The notes beneath the pieces are model-generated. The model was given only the letters and a program-made list of their open reading frames with translations. It searched no databases and was not told where the DNA came from. The translations under genes were made by a program, and so were the position numbers. Positions 60,480 to 64,000 of a stretch of DNA of 64,000 nt are shown here, in pieces (the first letter of the stretch is position 1; each line of letters opens with the position of its first letter). The stretch is from Eremophila alpestris peregrina. Its lineage: Eukaryota; Chordata; Aves; Passeriformes; Alaudidae. Location: contig WMCF01000014.1 in the NCBI GenBank assembly GCA_009792885.1, forward strand, positions 16,867,762 to 16,931,761, written 5' to 3'.

Positions 60480-61023
60480 TCCAGTCTTACTAGCAGCAGT
60501 GATACAATCTCAAGATGTATATTCCAGGATCCCCGACCTTACTTTTATTGTGGTAAAACTTTAGGTTTATATGATCAAACATTATAACACTTAATACAGC
60601 AGAGAAAACATGAATGATTTTAGGGCATACATCACAAGAATTTCTAGGGGAACAGAAGACAGAAGTAGGATTATTTTAAAATCCTACAGTCTAAGAGACA
60701 CTATCCACCAGGTTTCCTTTTCGGGGTTCAATTTAGGCTAGCTTCTGAACCCCGATGGGTTTGCCTGGCAAAGGACGAAGGCAAAAGACAGGAGGTGCCC
60801 TTTTTTCTTCTCGGGACCAGGATCCCTGTTTATCTGATCCAGGAGAAGCAAAAAGAGGGCCAGACCCCCCAGAGCCTCTCCCTTTGAGCTCTCGGCGAAG
60901 GGGAGGGGGAAGGGGAGGGGAAAGGGGCAGAAACCACAACCAATAGGAATTGATCTAGGGGGAGGGGAAAGGGGTGTGGGGGAAGGAACAAACCAAAATG
61001 CAACAAACTAGAGGGGTTTTTCA
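60480..61023 (-). mobile_element. Probable ERV LTR, minus strand
   Basis: In minus sense the region contains CCTATTGGTT (a CCAAT-type box, 60937-60946), a G+C-rich U3, CATATAAACC (TATA, near 60564-60573) and CAATAAAAG (polyadenylation signal, near 60543-60551). This compact TATA-to-AATAAA spacing is like retroviruses with a short R. A perfect 10-bp hairpin lies at 60721-60755. The ends are not fixed: a terminal CA at 61023 is plausible, but no target duplication was found. Retained CpGs suggest a relatively recent insertion. Confidence 0.5.
60898..60975 (+). repeat. G-rich purine tract
   Basis: Two groups of G-runs of 3 to 5 separated by short A stretches (60900-60927 and 60958-60985), each fitting a G-quadruplex motif on the + strand. 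They lie in the U3-like part of the probable LTR. Confidence 0.7.
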
Positions 61024-64000
61024 GGAGATACCATGTGCAAGTATAATAATTATCCAGTGCAATATAATAACAGGAATGGATTAACTATTTAGTGCAATGC
61101 AACAACTATCTACAGTTGTCTGTATGCCAAGTCAGTTATCATTATTCTACTTTTTGAAACATAGTTGTTTCAGGCTTTATAGTAAAGAACAATAGTAAAG
61201 AGCTGTTCTGTGTAACAGTGAGGTATTAAAATGGCACTTTTCCTGCTTCATTAGTAAAATTGAGAAGCCTTTAGCTATGAATTAAAAAAAAATATGATCA
61301 TGACAGTTGATAAAAATACCTTTGAGGCATCTGAATTGTTGCCATATTTATTCCAAGATAAAGTTGAGACGGTACAATTTCAGAGAATCTGTGGTCATGT
61401 TGCACTTAATGTATGCTTTTTGTCATAGAGCATTTAGTAAAAGTAAAATCTGACTAAGGCGTAATTTCAGCAAACAAAAATTTGCTTTGACATTCAACAA
61501 TGTAAATATCCAATAATCAAATTTTAGGTAGGTAGCAGCTTGGATAACAAAGGATTTAAGAAAACATTGATCAGTTTTACTTGACTGACCTTCCCCAGTG
61601 CTACCAAGTTCATATTACTAGTGTATTTCTCTATTTTTTTGCTGAAAATTAAATAAAATAATAAGTCATCTTTACCTGGGTAATAAAATTTGGTATATGT
61701 AAAGACTGTTTTCATTTTAAATTGATGTTTGAATTGATTTTTGATAATACTATTCACTTTGGTGGAGTCAGAACAGCAAGGGCCACAAACTAGCTGTTAT
61801 CTTGTGTCCAGAGATATAGGGCATTTATTTGAATATCTGGATTTTTAAGAGAAAATGGGGGAGGAAATCAGGTCTGGAACTTGAGTTCTCTCAAGATGCT
61901 TTGTTTCTTTGTTTGTACACTATGGGCAATACCCATAGCATTTATGCCCATACTATTCTGAATGTAATTTTGTCACAACATATAGCACAGTAAAATTTAA
62001 TTTCAGAGAAGATATCAATATACACAAAAATAATTCTGGACAATGCTGCATTACAGGAAAGTTATTGCAGTCTTGTTATCCAGTATGAAATCTAAAAGCT
62101 GGCAAATTTGTGATAATTTTGAGCAACATTGCAGCTATTTGGTATGGAGAAGAGAGGTGGATCTGCTTATGTCTAGGTTTCCACAGCATCCAACTTTTTG
62201 GTCAGAGCTGATCTCAGACAGATATATAAACCTCTCAAACTTCACACAAGAATGTCTATTGAGCAAAACTTGTAAGTTCCAATAGCTGTGTTAATGTAAA
62301 GCTTGTTGCCCAAGTAGATGCATTATTTTCTTGCCTTTCCCTTTCTCTGAACTGTATTTTAGTTTAAAAATTTTGGTTGTAATGAAGTTTGTAAGAAATT
62401 TCAAACAGCCTTATTTTCACTGCTAGAATTTTAGTAGCAACTTGTTTTATCTTAATATTGCTGAGAACTTGAGCTGAACTTATAGGTTTGAAAACTGTAT
62501 AAAAATGAAATTATGCACCTGAGTAAACTAAAAAGTCAGTAACACAATTTTAAGTAGGATTCTGCAAGCCTGATCTGTATGCATGTATTTTCATTATTGT
62601 GTCCAACAGTACAAAGTATTGCTGCCTGTCAATGATATTTCACATATTTTTCAGCCAATTTTTGAAAGCTATCTGTGTATTCCAAAATTGGAAACTTAAA
62701 TTTGCCTAATCAGAAGAAAAATATTAAATTTATTTTTAAAACAAACAAAAACCAATCAAGAACTAAAAACTGAAATTGTTGATGAAATAAATATTTTGTA
62801 ATTTGTATAAGTATTTTCTAAGCCAATTACACCTTTACCTTCTGGTCAAATTTTTATAAAAATAAAACTTTCTGAAAAAGCTTTTTAAGCTGTCATTTTC
62901 AGTCAGGTCAATACTCATTTTCTATTTCACCAAAAATTCTATATGGTACTTCAGACTAGAGGAGATAAAACTTCAGAGTAATGTTTTTCTTTGCTGTAGT
63001 TCTGTACACAGAGGTGGAGATCACTGGCATGGAAAAGGCTGACTGTGATAAGGCAGGATGTGATGTACAAACTGTCTCCAAGCCAGAGAGTGGCATCAGA
63101 TTTGGGCTTGATATTAGTCACACAACCAGAGATATTCACCAGAGAGTTTCAGACATACATTTTTGTCATGCTGGAAATTCAAGTTATCTAAAAACAACAT
63201 GTAGCAGAAAACTTACTTTGCTGTTCCAAAGAAGTTTGTGACATTTTGATTTTCATTTGTAAACCTGACAATGCAATTCTAAACTTTCATGACTAGTTGG
63301 AATAAAAGAAACATATTGTCTGGAAATAATCATGTTTATAAGATACACTTTAAAAGTTTCATCTGTCACACTGAAAAGACACTACTGTATTGTTTCCAAC
63401 TAGTTCACTCCTGCAGTTCACTGTACATTTTACAAAACATAGAAAAGTTTCCTTGGAAACAGATTTCCAAGAAATACATATTTTTTCCTTAATGGGAAAT
63501 TGCTTTACCAATTTTTGGTTGAAGTCTGAGCTGGTACAGTAGGTGCACTTCTGCATAAAACCTTTCCTACTTAGTAAGCCTCTAATTTTTTTAGTCCACA
63601 ACAGTATAGACATCTCTTGGAGTGAACAAGAAGTTGAGCAACCAACCTCCAGAATTAAAGTTTCATGCCTGGATTTAAATGTTCTTCTAAAATATCATAT
63701 CAAAGCGATTTCATTGTAATCTTTATGTGAAGCTGAATCACGGCATACACCATGCTATTATACATAAATGGCAAGAGAGAAAAGAAATCTTCTGTGAAAC
63801 CTCTTTATTTCTGTACAGAAGATACGAAGAATTAAGCAAGATGATGCACTCTGACAACTTCTTTCCTTGTTATACTACAAGCACAGGTGGGAGAGAGGAA
63901 CAGGTAACCCTCTGCTTCACAGCATATATTCTTCCCAAGGCAATGATGTGTTCAAAGCAATCAACCAACAGAACGTGAGAGAACATCTATGTGCTCTACA
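61024..64000. other. Unique A/T-rich sequence to window end
   Basis: 3 kb without a recognised gene or transposon. An open frame at 62981-63241 is preceded by a good acceptor-like tract (TTTTTCTTTGCTGTAG, ending at 62999), but the peptide is unfamiliar and I do not call it. Confidence 0.5.

Overview
The window looks like about 64 kb of non-coding nuclear DNA from a bird, probably a songbird. It is A/T-rich and CpG-poor, and it has no open reading frame that I can assign to a cellular gene. The bird assignment rests on the interspersed repeats. Several fragments carry the 3' end of CR1 LINEs (the ATTCTATGATTCTATGA-type terminus). Several long terminal repeats (LTRs) match, from memory, families common in passerine genomes, for example the ERVL-type LTRs with TGTCCTGG / CCAGGACA ends. 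No tRNA, rRNA, CRISPR array or bacterial-style operon is visible. The window is best read as an intergenic desert or part of a very large intron.

Layout. From 1 to 30 kb the sequence is mostly unique, with an old, internally deleted ERVL LTR (7511-7802), two minus-strand CR1 tails (8831-9112 and 21067-21266), a probable LTR (10688-10987) and simple-sequence tracts. From 30 to 40 kb there is a short CR1 tail (30091-30197), a 3' CR1 piece carrying part of the reverse-transcriptase frame that is split by a solo LTR (32394-33710), a pentanucleotide array (37605-37725) and a 112-bp direct duplication (37244-37355 and 38659-38770).

From 40 to 61 kb retrovirus-derived DNA is dense. It includes an ERVK-like LTR with an adjacent primer-binding-site-like sequence (40783-41145), an ERVL solo LTR (45400-46043), an ERVK-like solo LTR with a perfect 6-bp target duplication (48634-49023) and a second copy of the LTR found inside the CR1 (53000-53444), followed by another CR1. 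Further on are a probable LTR at 56.6-56.9 kb, an LTR nested inside another LTR with both target duplications readable (57061-58470), and an LTR-plus-leader-like segment rich in hairpins (60100-61023). The last 3 kb is unique A/T-rich sequence.

The content works as a record of insertions rather than as a set of cooperating genes. Target-site duplications of 4, 5 and 6 bp separate three retroviral integration classes, and the nestings give a relative order: CR1 before the 4-bp-TSD LTR at 32.8 kb, and the outer ERVL LTR before the inner LTR at 57.1 kb. Family names are from memory and by eye; element boundaries supported by target duplications are the firmest calls.
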